The notes beneath the pieces are model-generated. The model had not been told where the DNA came from, ran no database searches, and was given only the letters and a program-made list of their open reading frames with translations. This document shows, piece after piece, positions 8,700-16,506 of a stretch of DNA of 64,000 nucleotides. The DNA comes from Hyphomonadaceae bacterium (GTDB lineage Bacteria > Pseudomonadota > Alphaproteobacteria > Caulobacterales > Aquidulcibacteraceae). Each line of letters starts with the position of its first letter. Positions within the stretch are counted from its first letter, which is position 1. Where the stretch lies: assembly GCA_016791385.1 (NCBI GenBank), contig JAEUMR010000027.1:62001-126000 (forward strand). Reading direction: 5' to 3'. The position numbers and the translations under genes were made by a program.

Positions 8700-9799
8700 G
8701 ACCGGAAGCCAAAGCGGGCATCCTCGACATTGCCCCCTACGTGCCTGGCGCCTCGAAGGCGGCGGGGCACGCCAAGCCAATCAAGCTGTCTGCCAACGAA
8801 AACCCACTTGGTTGCAGCGAGAAAGCGCGTGCCGCTTATCTGGCGTCGGCCGATGAGCTGCACCTCTACCCGGATGCTCGAACCTCGCGTTTGCGCGCAG
8901 CGATCGCGGCGAAGTACGGACTCGAACCCGAGCGTCTCCTGTTCGGCGCGGGCTCGGACGAACTCTTCAGCATCGCCTGCATGGCCTATCTCGGCGCCGG
9001 CGATAACATGGTCCAACCGCAATACGGTTTCGCGGCCTGGGCGATCGCCGCGCACGCTGCGGGCGGCGCGGTGAAATCCGCGCCAGAGCGCAATTACACG
9101 GTTGATGTTGACGCCATCCTCGCCACCGTAGACCGGCGCACGCGCATCGTTTTCATCGCCAACCCAGCAAACCCAACCGGCACATGGCTGCCATTCGGCG
9201 AGATCGAGCGATTGCACGCCGCGCTGCCAGGCAACGTGCTGCTGGTGTTGGACGGCGCTTATTCCGAGTGTGCGGTGGGCCTGCGCGGTTATTCCGCGGG
9301 CCTGGAATGGGCGCGCGACAAGGAAAACGTTCTGGTGACGCGGACGTTCTCGAAAATGTACGGCCTCGCATCGCTGCGGATCGGCTGGGGCTACGCACCC
9401 GCGCGCGTGGTTGAGGCGCTCGACCGCATCCGGCTGCCGTTTTCGATCTCGCGTGGCGGCGAGGCGGCGGCGGTTGCGGCGCTTGAGGACGAGGCCTTCC
9501 TGCAACGATCCGTCGATGCGCTGACCAGCGGCAGGATCAAGCTACGTGAGGGATTGGCTGCGCTCGGCGCCCGCACGCTTCCATCTGCGGCGAATTTCAT
9601 CACCGCGACTTTCGACAACACCGGCCTCCCGGCCGAGCAGATTGCGGCGGAGCTGGCGCGCGGGGGCATCCTAGTCCGGCACTTGCGCAATTACGGCATG
9701 CCAGATTGGCTGCGCATCAGTGTGGGCTCGGAGACGGAACTGAAAGCGCTGCTTGAGCGGCTAGGCCTGATCGTCGAGGCGGCGAAGGCCCGCGTGTAG
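8696..9799 (+). CDS. hisC: Histidinol-phosphate aminotransferase
   Basis: A fold-type I PLP aminotransferase of 367 residues that converts imidazole-acetol phosphate and glutamate to histidinol phosphate. The N-terminus has LSANENPLG, typical of HisC; the PLP lysine is in [20 protein letters not shown] near residue 220, and the Asp that contacts the pyridine nitrogen is in LVLDGAYSE. It overlaps hisI/E by ATGA and closes the operon. Paralogues of this fold can act on tyrosine/phenylalanine precursors, but its place in the operon makes the histidine role most likely. No clear terminator follows; 52 bases later the probable met promoter begins. Confidence 0.95.
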   Translation: MRPEAKAGILDIAPYVPGASKAAGHAKPIKLSANENPLGCSEKARAAYLASADELHLYPDARTSRLRAAIAAKYGLEPERLLFGAGSDELFSIACMAYLGAGDNMVQPQYGFAAWAIAAHAAGGAVKSAPERNYTVDVDAILATVDRRTRIVFIANPANPTGTWLPFGEIERLHAALPGNVLLVLDGAYSECAVGLRGYSAGLEWARDKENVLVTRTFSKMYGLASLRIGWGYAPARVVEALDRIRLPFSISRGGEAAAVAALEDEAFLQRSVDALTSGRIKLREGLAALGARTLPSAANFITATFDNTGLPAEQIAAELARGGILVRHLRNYGMPDWLRISVGSETELKALLERLGLIVEAAKARV

Positions 9800-9850
9800 G
9801 GGCGGCAAACGGGTCTACTGCGGCGTGTGTGCAGGCGCGAAGAATCCCCA

Positions 9851-9878
9851 GTGACAAGCCAGGGGCGTTGCATTATAG
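9851..9878 (+). promoter_or_regulatory. Probable promoter of the met operon
   Basis: GTGACA at 9851-9856 and TTATAG at 9873-9878 are separated by 16 bases and resemble sigma-70 -35 and -10 boxes. Initiation would fall near 9885, exactly at the 5' edge of the SAM-II riboswitch. Inference from sequence only. Confidence 0.45.
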
Positions 9879-9882
9879 GGCT

Positions 9883-9938
9883 TGTTGCGCCGATTTGATG
9901 CTCAGCTTGCGGGCGCGTTATAAATTCCGCTAAAGCGA
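9883..9938 (+). ncRNA. SAM-II riboswitch
   Basis: The sequence reproduces the conserved blocks of the SAM-II (metA-motif) aptamer in order: TTGCGCCGATTTGA at 9885-9898, TTGCGGGCGCG at 9907-9917, TATAAAT near 9919-9925 and GCTAAA at 9929-9934. Stem P1 pairs GCGCC 9887-9891 with GGCGC 9912-9916. This class binds S-adenosylmethionine through an H-type pseudoknot and is known mainly from alphaproteobacteria upstream of metA/metX. The genes downstream here are metX and metB, as expected, with a small ACT-like gene first. SAM binding should lower expression. The match is by eye; a covariance-model search would settle it. Confidence 0.85.
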
Positions 9939-9982
9939 AGGTCGATACAGCCTTTGGCTGTACTGCCTTTCCGCCCGCAAGC
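9905..9982 (+). promoter_or_regulatory. Alternative helix overlapping the SAM-II aptamer
   Basis: GCTTGCGGGCG at 9905-9915, which includes most of the 3' arm of aptamer stem P1, is perfectly complementary over 11 bases to CGCCCGCAAGC at 9972-9982. The two structures cannot form together. The downstream arm can also pair with GGGCG at 10020-10024, next to the ATG at 10025. A separate triloop hairpin (TACAGCC/GGCTGTA) lies at 9946-9962. This suggests an expression platform about 85 nt away from the aptamer. Confidence 0.5.
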
Positions 9983-10024
9983 GCCCATCCACATCGACGC
10001 GAACTGTCAACGCCGGAGAGGGCG

Positions 10025-10357
10025 ATGAGTGTTTGCGAGTACGGATTGGGCGAGGCCTCTGCCGGCGCCGATTTTGGGGCCCTTCCTGGCCTCGAACTCC
10101 AGCACGACCTCTATTTGACTGTGCGCGACTGGACCGATGGCCAGGAGGTTTGGCGGCGCTTGGCGCATGCCGGCGCTGACCTGCAAAGCCTGCAGATTTC
10201 TCGCCAGGAAGAAGCCTTCAGCGTTCGATGTCGGATCAAACGCGTGTCATCGGACGCCGCCCGCTCGCTTTGCGCCAGCCTGCTTGATGACGGTGTCGCT
10301 CAAAACTCGAGCGTCGAGCACCTGATGCTGGCGCGGTCGCAGGGGCGTGCGCCATGA
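10025..10357 (+). CDS. Small ACT-like protein in the methionine operon
   Basis: A 110-residue protein of unrecognised family. From residue 26 on, the predicted order is strand (HDLYLTVRD), helix (DGQEVWRRLAHAGADL), strand (SLQISRQEEAFSVRCRIKRV), helix (SSDAARSLCASLLDDG), strand (SVEHLMLAR), which is the beta-alpha-beta-beta-alpha-beta pattern of amino-acid-binding ACT domains. No enzyme motif is visible. It is the first gene after the SAM-II riboswitch, has a strong GGAGAGGG ribosome site and overlaps metX by ATGA. The context suggests a regulatory or chaperone partner of MetX, sensing a methionine-pathway metabolite. That is inference; the ACT assignment is from pattern only. Confidence 0.6.
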   Translation: MSVCEYGLGEASAGADFGALPGLELQHDLYLTVRDWTDGQEVWRRLAHAGADLQSLQISRQEEAFSVRCRIKRVSSDAARSLCASLLDDGVAQNSSVEHLMLARSQGRAP

Positions 10358-11319
10358 CCGGCCTTGCGCTTCGCCAATCCACCGCGCTGCTCGACGAGGA
10401 CGTGTCGATTCCGCTTCCGCGCGGATTCAAACTCGCCTCGGGTGACGTGCTGGAGGACGGCGAGATTCTCGCACGCCTTCAGGGCGCAGCAGGCGCTCCC
10501 GCCGTCGTGGTGCTCGGCGGTATCTCTGCTGGCCGCAAGCCCGCCGGCGATGGCGGCTGGTGGCGTGACATTGTCGGCGAAGGCGCTGCGATCGATCTCA
10601 AGCGGTACCAGGTACTGGGGCTTGAGTTCGCGCCACTGAATGATCAGCGCGTGCGCATTACGCCCGACGATCAAGCCCGTCTGATCGAGTATGCACTCGA
10701 TGCGCTGGGCATTGAGCGGTTGCATGCTTTTGTCGGCGCTTCGTATGGCGGCATGGTTGGCTTGGCTTTCGCTGCGCGCGCGCCGTCTCGCCTTGAGCGG
10801 CTGTGCGTGATCTGTGCGGCTCATCGGCCTGCCTCTCTTGGCGGCGCCTGGCGCGGCATTCAGCGCCGGATCGTTGAGTTCGGCCTTGCCCACGGCGACG
10901 GTGATGCTGGCCTTGCCCTCGCGCGCCAGTTGGCGATGACGACTTACCGGAGCCCGGAGGAGTTCGAGCATCGCTTCGCGCCGGGCGTCGATGCGCAAGG
11001 CGCGGGCGCAGCGGACGGCTACCTGATCGCGCGCGGCGAGGCGTATCCGAAGGTAATCCCGCCCAAACGCTGGCTCTCGCTCAGCGAGGCGATTGACCGG
11101 CATGATGTCGAGCCCGAGCGCGTCTCTGTGCCGACAACGCTTGCCGCCTGCACTAGCGATCAGCTCGTGCCCCTGGCCGAAATGCAGGACCTGGCGACGC
11201 GCTTGCCGCGCCTTACCGGTTTCCACACCCTTTCATCCATTTACGGCCACGACGCCTTCCTGAAGGAAGTGGATGCGGTGTCCGCCGTGGTTTCAGCCGC
11301 TCTGGAGTCCGACGCATGA
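10354..11319 (+). CDS. metX: MetX-type homoserine O-acyltransferase, short form
   Basis: An alpha/beta-hydrolase of 321 residues that transfers an acyl group from acyl-CoA to the hydroxyl of homoserine, the entry to methionine synthesis. The nucleophile is S130 in FVGASYGGMVGLAFA; the Asp and His of the triad are probably in CTSDQLVPL and in YGHDAFL near residue 300. The chain is shorter than classical MetX (about 370 residues), and the GASYGGM elbow is seen in family members that use succinyl-CoA. Because the following gene is metB, a succinyl-homoserine-utilising type, O-succinylation is the likelier reaction, but the donor cannot be proved here. It overlaps both neighbours by ATGA. Confidence 0.85.
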   Translation: MTGLALRQSTALLDEDVSIPLPRGFKLASGDVLEDGEILARLQGAAGAPAVVVLGGISAGRKPAGDGGWWRDIVGEGAAIDLKRYQVLGLEFAPLNDQRVRITPDDQARLIEYALDALGIERLHAFVGASYGGMVGLAFAARAPSRLERLCVICAAHRPASLGGAWRGIQRRIVEFGLAHGDGDAGLALARQLAMTTYRSPEEFEHRFAPGVDAQGAGAADGYLIARGEAYPKVIPPKRWLSLSEAIDRHDVEPERVSVPTTLAACTSDQLVPLAEMQDLATRLPRLTGFHTLSSIYGHDAFLKEVDAVSAVVSAALESDA

Positions 11320-12473
11320 CCAAGCACGATCAGACCATTGCCTGCAGCATCGGCATCGACGCCGATCCCGCGCAGGGCGCTGTGACGCCGCCGCTGTACC
11401 TGTCGGCCAATTACAGCTTTGCTGGTTTTGGCGAGAAGCGGGCGTTCGATTACAGCCGCAGCGGCAACCCTACGCGTTCATTGTTGGCTGAAGCCCTTGC
11501 CGAACTTGAGCGCGGCGCCGGCGCGGTCATAACGAGTTCGGGCATGTCGGCCGTCGATCTCGTTCTCTCGCTCTTGCCCGCCAACGCGCTCATTATTGCG
11601 CCGCACGATTGCTATGGCGGCACCTGGCGCTTGTTCGATGCGCGTGCGCGTAAGGGCACGCTCAAGGTGCTGTTCGTCAATCAAAACGACGAGCGTGCGG
11701 TCGCCGAAGCGCTGGCGCAGAAGCCGGCGCTGTTCTGGATCGAGACCCCCAGCAATCCGCTGATGCGCGTGGTCGATGTCGCGTCGTTGGCTGAACGCGC
11801 GCATGCTGCGGGCGCGCGCGTGGCTGTGGACAACACCTTCCTCTCCCCCGCGCTGCAGAAGCCGCTTCTGCTCGGGGCCGATTTCGTCGTTCACTCGACC
11901 ACCAAATACATCAACGGCCATTCCGACGTCGTTGGCGGCGCGGTGGTGGCGGCAAAGCCGGAAGACGCCGAGCAATTGGTCTGGTGGGCCAATTGTACCG
12001 GCGTGACCGGTGCCCCGTTCGATGCGTGGCTCACGCTGCGGGGCGTCCGCACGCTCAGCGTCCGGGTCAAACAGCAGGAAGAGAACGCGCGCACGCTTGC
12101 CGATTGGCTCGCCGCGCACCCAGGGGTGGCGAAGGTGCACTATCCGGGGCTTGCCTCCCACGCCGGTCACGAGATCGCCAAGCGTCAGCAATTAGGCTTC
12201 GGCGCGATGCTGAGTTTCGAGCTGCGCAAAGGCGCGCCGCGTGCATTCGTCGAAGGACTGCGGCTGATCACGCTGGCGGAATCGCTGGGCGGCATTGAAA
12301 GCCTGATCGCCCATCCAGCCACCATGACGCACGCCTCGATGAGCCTTGAGGCGCGCGCGACGGCGGGGATCAGCGACGCGCTTTTCCGCGTTTCGGTGGG
12401 GCTTGAGCATGTCGACGATTTGATCGCCGACCTCGACGCCGCCCTTGCACGCACGGCGCGGCAAGCGGCGTGA
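11316..12473 (+). CDS. metB: Cystathionine gamma-synthase
   Basis: A PLP enzyme of the Cys/Met metabolism family, 385 residues, that condenses an O-acyl-homoserine with cysteine to give cystathionine. It follows the E. coli MetB pattern closely along its length: YNF-like YSFAGFGEKRAFDYSRSGNPT near residue 33, APHDCYGG near 95, ESPSNPL-like ETPSNPLMRVVD, DNTFLSPALQ, and the PLP lysine K197 in HSTTKYINGHSD. The closing AATMTHA/ARAAAGIS-like segment is also present. It overlaps metX by ATGA and ends the operon. A homologous O-acylhomoserine sulfhydrylase role is less likely given the close MetB match. Confidence 0.93.
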   Translation: MTKHDQTIACSIGIDADPAQGAVTPPLYLSANYSFAGFGEKRAFDYSRSGNPTRSLLAEALAELERGAGAVITSSGMSAVDLVLSLLPANALIIAPHDCYGGTWRLFDARARKGTLKVLFVNQNDERAVAEALAQKPALFWIETPSNPLMRVVDVASLAERAHAAGARVAVDNTFLSPALQKPLLLGADFVVHSTTKYINGHSDVVGGAVVAAKPEDAEQLVWWANCTGVTGAPFDAWLTLRGVRTLSVRVKQQEENARTLADWLAAHPGVAKVHYPGLASHAGHEIAKRQQLGFGAMLSFELRKGAPRAFVEGLRLITLAESLGGIESLIAHPATMTHASMSLEARATAGISDALFRVSVGLEHVDDLIADLDAALARTARQAA

Positions 12474-12566
12474 CCTCTGCGCCTCGAAGGGGAATGATGC
12501 GGCCGGTTCTGGCGCAAGCCGCGATGCGCGCCTAAGTCCAGAGCGAAGCTGGGAGTTCGAAGGGCC

Positions 12567-13505
12567 GTGGACGCCAACGAGGTCATGCCGCCATTTCTGA
12601 GTCTGCGTGTATTCGAGGCGGCTGCCCGCCTCGGCAGCTTTGCGCGCGCGGCTGAGGAATTGGGCATCACCGCCGGGGCCGTCAGCCAGCACATACGGAC
12701 GCTCGAGGACTTCGCTGGCCAGCCGCTGTTCCGGCGGCTCGGGCGCGGCGTCGAGTTGACCGAGCCAGGCAAGGTGGCGTTCGCGCATGCCGGCGCTGCG
12801 CTGTCCGAGATGCTGCAGGCGGGGCGCGCCATGCGCATCGCTCTGCGTGGGCGGCGCGTGTCGATTTCCACCCCGCCATCGTTTGCCTCCAAGTGGCTGA
12901 TCCCGCGTCTCAGCGGCTTCCAGGACGCCCACCCCGAAGTGGAAGTGCGGCTCTCCGCCGACATGACGCTGACCGATTTCGCCGTTAGCGACATCGACCT
13001 AGCGGTGCGCTATGGGCCGGGGGGCTACGAGGGACTGCATTACGAGCGGTTGATGACGGAATCCGTCGTCGTCGTGTGCAGTCCGCGCTTCGTTGAAGCG
13101 AATGGATCACTCTCCTCGCCGTCTGACCTGTTGAAAGCGCCGCTGATCCATGATGACGGTCCCGAACGGGATCCGTCCTGCCCCAGTTGGAGCATGTGGT
13201 TTGCCGCGCGCGGCCTGCGCCGCCCTGAAGTGGAGCGGGGTCTGCGTTTCAATCAGTCGAGCCTCGCTATTGAGGCGGCGCTTGAGGGCAAGGGCGTGGC
13301 CTTGGCTAAGCGCCAGTTGGCGCTCCGCGACATCAACGAGGGCCGGCTGATCGCGCCGTTCTCCGAGGCCGAGGCGCCGGTCAGCTTTGCTTATTGGCTG
13401 GTTTGGCCGCGCGGGCGCCGGTTTGAGGCCGCGCAAACGGCGTTTCTGAATTGGATTCGCGAGCAGGTGATCGAGGGCGACGCGCGCGCCGATCAGACCG
13501 CCTAG
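12567..13505 (+). CDS. LysR-family regulator, GcvA/AmpR subgroup
   Basis: A 312-residue transcription factor. Residues 8-66 are the winged helix-turn-helix (SLRVFEAAARLGSFARAAEELGITAGAVSQHIRTLE), and the rest is a substrate-binding-protein-like effector domain that begins near residue 93 (VSISTPPSFASKWLIPRL), a phrase typical of the GcvA subgroup. It starts at GTG 12567. It lies between metB and the sulfate cluster, all on one strand, so it may control sulfur genes in the manner of CysB, but it is not a CysB orthologue by sequence. Its usual target would be an adjacent promoter, here that of cysI, where an inverted repeat lies at 13512-13528. Confidence 0.9.
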   Translation: MDANEVMPPFLSLRVFEAAARLGSFARAAEELGITAGAVSQHIRTLEDFAGQPLFRRLGRGVELTEPGKVAFAHAGAALSEMLQAGRAMRIALRGRRVSISTPPSFASKWLIPRLSGFQDAHPEVEVRLSADMTLTDFAVSDIDLAVRYGPGGYEGLHYERLMTESVVVVCSPRFVEANGSLSSPSDLLKAPLIHDDGPERDPSCPSWSMWFAARGLRRPEVERGLRFNQSSLAIEAALEGKGVALAKRQLALRDINEGRLIAPFSEAEAPVSFAYWLVWPRGRRFEAAQTAFLNWIREQVIEGDARADQTA

Positions 13506-13511
13506 AGCGCC

Positions 13512-13528
13512 CTAAAGCTACACTTTAG
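13512..13528 (+). promoter_or_regulatory. Inverted repeat before the cys cluster
   Basis: CTAAAG at 13512-13517 and CTTTAG at 13523-13528 form a perfect 6-base inverted repeat around a 5-base centre, between the LysR gene and cysI. It could be an operator for the LysR protein (partial dyads are usual) or the stem of a weak terminator; there is no T run after it. Confidence 0.35.
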
Positions 13529-13615
13529 CTTGGCCTGCTTCCTCCGTGGGGGCGTCCGCCCCAGGTTCCGTTCTCGCAGGGCCCGCCGAGTCCGCCGCCT
13601 CGAGAACTTCATGCC

Positions 13616-15265
13616 ATGTACCGCTACGACGCTGTCGATCGCCTCATCGTCGAGGAGCGCGTAGCGCAATTTCGCGACCAGACCGCGCGTTATCTCGCCG
13701 GTCTGATCGATGAAGACGCCTTCAAGCCGCTACGGCTTCAGAACGGGCTCTACATCCAACGCTATGCGCCCATGCTGCGCATCGCCATCCCGTATGGCGC
13801 GCTGTCGTCGGCGCAGCTTCGCAAGCTGGCCACGATCGCCCGCCGCTATGACCGCGGCTACGCCCATTTCACGACGCGGCAGAACATCCAGTTTAACTGG
13901 GTCAAGGTCGAAGAGGTCCCTGACATCCTCGCCGAACTCGCTGGCGTGTCGATGCATGCGATCCAGACCAGCGGCAGTTGCGTGCGTAACGTCACCACCG
14001 ACGTGTTCGCAGGCGTTGCGGCCGACGAGATCGTCGATCCGCGGCCCTATTGCGAGATCATGCGTCAGTGGTCGACGCTGCATCCGGAATTCGCGCATCT
14101 GCCGCGCAAGTTCAAAGTGGCGTTCAACGGCGCACACGAAGACCGCGCCGCCACCGGCGTGCATGACCTCGCTTTCGATCTTTACAAAGATGAAGCGGGA
14201 GAGGTGCGCCTGATCGTGAAAGTCGGCGGCGGGCAAGGCCGCACCCCGCGCATCGCCTCGGTTATCAAGCGCGACCTGCACTGGAGCGAGTTGCTGACTT
14301 ATAGCGAGGCGGTGCTGCGCACGTACAATCAGCTTGGGCGCCGCGACCATATCTTCAAGTCACGCATCAAGATCCAGGTGGAAACGCTAGGCGCGGAAGA
14401 ATTTGGCCGGTTGGTTGACGAGGAATGGGGGCATCTGCGCGGCGGTCCCAACACACTCACGCAAGAAGCGCTCGATCGCGTCCGCCGGCACTTCGCTGAC
14501 CCGGCGTTGGACGCTCCTGTGAACCCTGCCGCAACGCTTCCGGTGGCCGCCAATTTCCAGGCCTGGAAGCGCCGCAATGTCTCGCCTCATCGCGACGAGT
14601 CCTATGCGGCGGTGACCATCAGCCTGAAGCGCGAAGGCATTGCGCCAGGGGATGCAACGGCGGACGAGATGGATTTCCTCGCCAATCTGGCCGATCGCTA
14701 CAGCTTCGGCGAACTACGCGTCTCACACCAGCAGAACCTTGTGCTGCCGCACGTCGCGCGCGCTCAATTGCCGGCGCTGTTCGCTGACCTCGACGGCCGC
14801 GGCTTGGCCCGAGCCAATATCAAGATGGCTTCGGACATCATTTGCTGCCCAGGCGGCGACTTCTGCTCGCTGGCCAACGCCAAGTCGATCCCGCTGTCCG
14901 CGGCGATCGCGGACCGGCTTGCTCCAATCGAGGAAGAGCTTGGTCCGATCGCGATCAACGTGTCCGGTTGCATCAACGCCTGCGCGCATCATCACGTGGG
15001 GCACATCGGCGTACTCGGCGTCGAGAAGGGCGGCGAGGATTGGTATCAGGTGTTGCTGGGCGGCCGTTCGGACGCTGGCGGCAGGCTTGGCGTGTTGCTC
15101 GGCAAGGCGGTCCGCCAAGAGGAGGCGCCGGTTCTGATCGAGCGCCTCGCCCGGCATTTCCTGTCTGTGCGCGTCGCTGGTGAGTCCTTCATCGCCGCCG
15201 TGGAGCGGCTTGGCGCCGGCGCTTTCAAGCAAGCTCTTGAAGCTACCGAGGCGGTCGCGGCATGA
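13616..15265 (+). CDS. cysI: Sulfite reductase, siroheme/4Fe-4S hemoprotein
   Basis: A 549-residue protein of the nitrite/sulfite reductase family that reduces sulfite to sulfide by six electrons. Two ferredoxin-like half domains alternate with siroheme-binding domains. The cluster ligands are C411-x5-C417 (CPGGDFC) and C452-x3-C456 (GCINAC). The segment YAHFTTRQNIQFNW near residue 82 is a conserved siroheme contact. A cysJ flavoprotein partner is absent; an fpr-type ferredoxin-NADP reductase ends the same cluster, so electrons probably come from ferredoxin. Context (cysH, cysD, cysN) makes sulfite rather than nitrite the substrate. The 3' end overlaps cysH by 4 bases. Confidence 0.93.
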   Translation: MYRYDAVDRLIVEERVAQFRDQTARYLAGLIDEDAFKPLRLQNGLYIQRYAPMLRIAIPYGALSSAQLRKLATIARRYDRGYAHFTTRQNIQFNWVKVEEVPDILAELAGVSMHAIQTSGSCVRNVTTDVFAGVAADEIVDPRPYCEIMRQWSTLHPEFAHLPRKFKVAFNGAHEDRAATGVHDLAFDLYKDEAGEVRLIVKVGGGQGRTPRIASVIKRDLHWSELLTYSEAVLRTYNQLGRRDHIFKSRIKIQVETLGAEEFGRLVDEEWGHLRGGPNTLTQEALDRVRRHFADPALDAPVNPAATLPVAANFQAWKRRNVSPHRDESYAAVTISLKREGIAPGDATADEMDFLANLADRYSFGELRVSHQQNLVLPHVARAQLPALFADLDGRGLARANIKMASDIICCPGGDFCSLANAKSIPLSAAIADRLAPIEEELGPIAINVSGCINACAHHHVGHIGVLGVEKGGEDWYQVLLGGRSDAGGRLGVLLGKAVRQEEAPVLIERLARHFLSVRVAGESFIAAVERLGAGAFKQALEATEAVAA

Positions 15266-16506
15266 GCGTCATCATCGAACTCGATAGCTCCGGTTCCCGC
15301 GTTCGCGGCGTGGCGGGCGAACGCGCGGCCCCTGTTCCGCCGAAGCCTGCCAATGAGGGGCACGGCGACGTCCGCAAGAAGATCGTGCCGCTGGTGAAGC
15401 TGCCCGCCGGCCCCTCAGCCACGCACTGGGAAGGCGGCGCCTATCTCTCGCTTCCGCAATGGCTGGAGGGGGCCGAAGAAGGCGGCGCCATACTGCTCCA
15501 ACCAAGCGACGATGTACGCGAGCTACGCGGCCGCATCGGCAACGCGGCGCTGATCGCAGTGGATTTCCCGCGCATTGGCGATGGCCGCGGCTATTCGCAT
15601 GCGTTCCTGCTGCGCCAGCGCCTCGGCTACGGAGGTCCGCTGCGAGCGCTCGGCGCAGTGACCGCAGATCAGGTGTTCGCTCTCGCCCGCGTCGGCTTCG
15701 ATTCCTTCGCGCTCCGGGCAGATCAGAGCGCCGAGAGTGCGCTCGCCGCTCTTGGAACGTTCTCCGTGCCGTATCAGGACGCGCCTGTCTCCGGTGCGGA
15801 CGCCGACCGTGCGCAGGCCGACTTCGACGCTAAAGTTCGCCTGCTTGAGCGCACACTTATGCGGATCGCTGAGCGCCAGGGACGGCCCGCGCTGGCTTCA
15901 AGCCTTTCGGCCGAGGACATGGTGGTGACGGACGCGATCGCCCGGCTCGGCCTACCCATAGACGTGTTCACGCTCGATACCGGCCGTCTGCATCAGGAGA
16001 CGGTAGCGCAGATCGCGGCGACCGAGCAGCGCTATGGCCTGAAGATCAAGGTGTATCGGCCTGACGCGCGCGCTGTTGCCGCCTACGTGGCCGCGCACGG
16101 CGCCGACGGGTTCTATGAAAGCGTTCCGCAGCGCAAGCTCTGCTGCGAAATTCGCAAGGTCGAGCCCTTGTCTCGCGCGCTCGCGGGCCGCGACGCGTGG
16201 ATCACCGGCCAGCGCCGTGAGCAGGCGATGACGCGCGGCCAGCTTGAAGAAGCGGAGCGCGACGAAGCGCGCGACATGGCGAAGTACAATCCGCTCGCTG
16301 CGTGGAGCTGGGCCGACGTGCTCGCCTACGCAGAACGATTCGATGTGCCGATGAGCGCCCTTTACGCGCGCGGCTATCTCTCGATTGGCTGTGAGCCGTG
16401 CACAAAAGTGGTGCGGCCGGGTGAAGACCCCCGCGCAGGGCGCTGGTGGTGGGAACAAGAGGACAGCAAAGAATGCGGCTTGCATACGAACGTGATAGCG
16501 CGGTGA
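15262..16506 (+). CDS. cysH: DUF934 protein fused to APS/PAPS reductase
   Basis: One 414-residue frame with two parts. Residues about 40-175 match DUF934, a small protein of unknown role normally encoded next to cysH (KLPAGPSATHWEGG, DFPRIGDGRGYSHAFLLRQRLG). Residues about 180-414 are CysH: the thiosulfonucleotide loop SLSAEDMV, a Cys pair C294-C295, a second pair C377-x2-C380, and the nucleophile C405 in ECGLH. The two Cys pairs are 4Fe-4S cluster ligands and mark the form that reduces adenylyl sulfate (APS) directly. This agrees with the lack of cysC in the cluster. No stop or second start divides the parts. It overlaps cysI by ATGA and cysD by GTGA. Confidence 0.93.
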   Translation: MSVIIELDSSGSRVRGVAGERAAPVPPKPANEGHGDVRKKIVPLVKLPAGPSATHWEGGAYLSLPQWLEGAEEGGAILLQPSDDVRELRGRIGNAALIAVDFPRIGDGRGYSHAFLLRQRLGYGGPLRALGAVTADQVFALARVGFDSFALRADQSAESALAALGTFSVPYQDAPVSGADADRAQADFDAKVRLLERTLMRIAERQGRPALASSLSAEDMVVTDAIARLGLPIDVFTLDTGRLHQETVAQIAATEQRYGLKIKVYRPDARAVAAYVAAHGADGFYESVPQRKLCCEIRKVEPLSRALAGRDAWITGQRREQAMTRGQLEEAERDEARDMAKYNPLAAWSWADVLAYAERFDVPMSALYARGYLSIGCEPCTKVVRPGEDPRAGRWWWEQEDSKECGLHTNVIAR

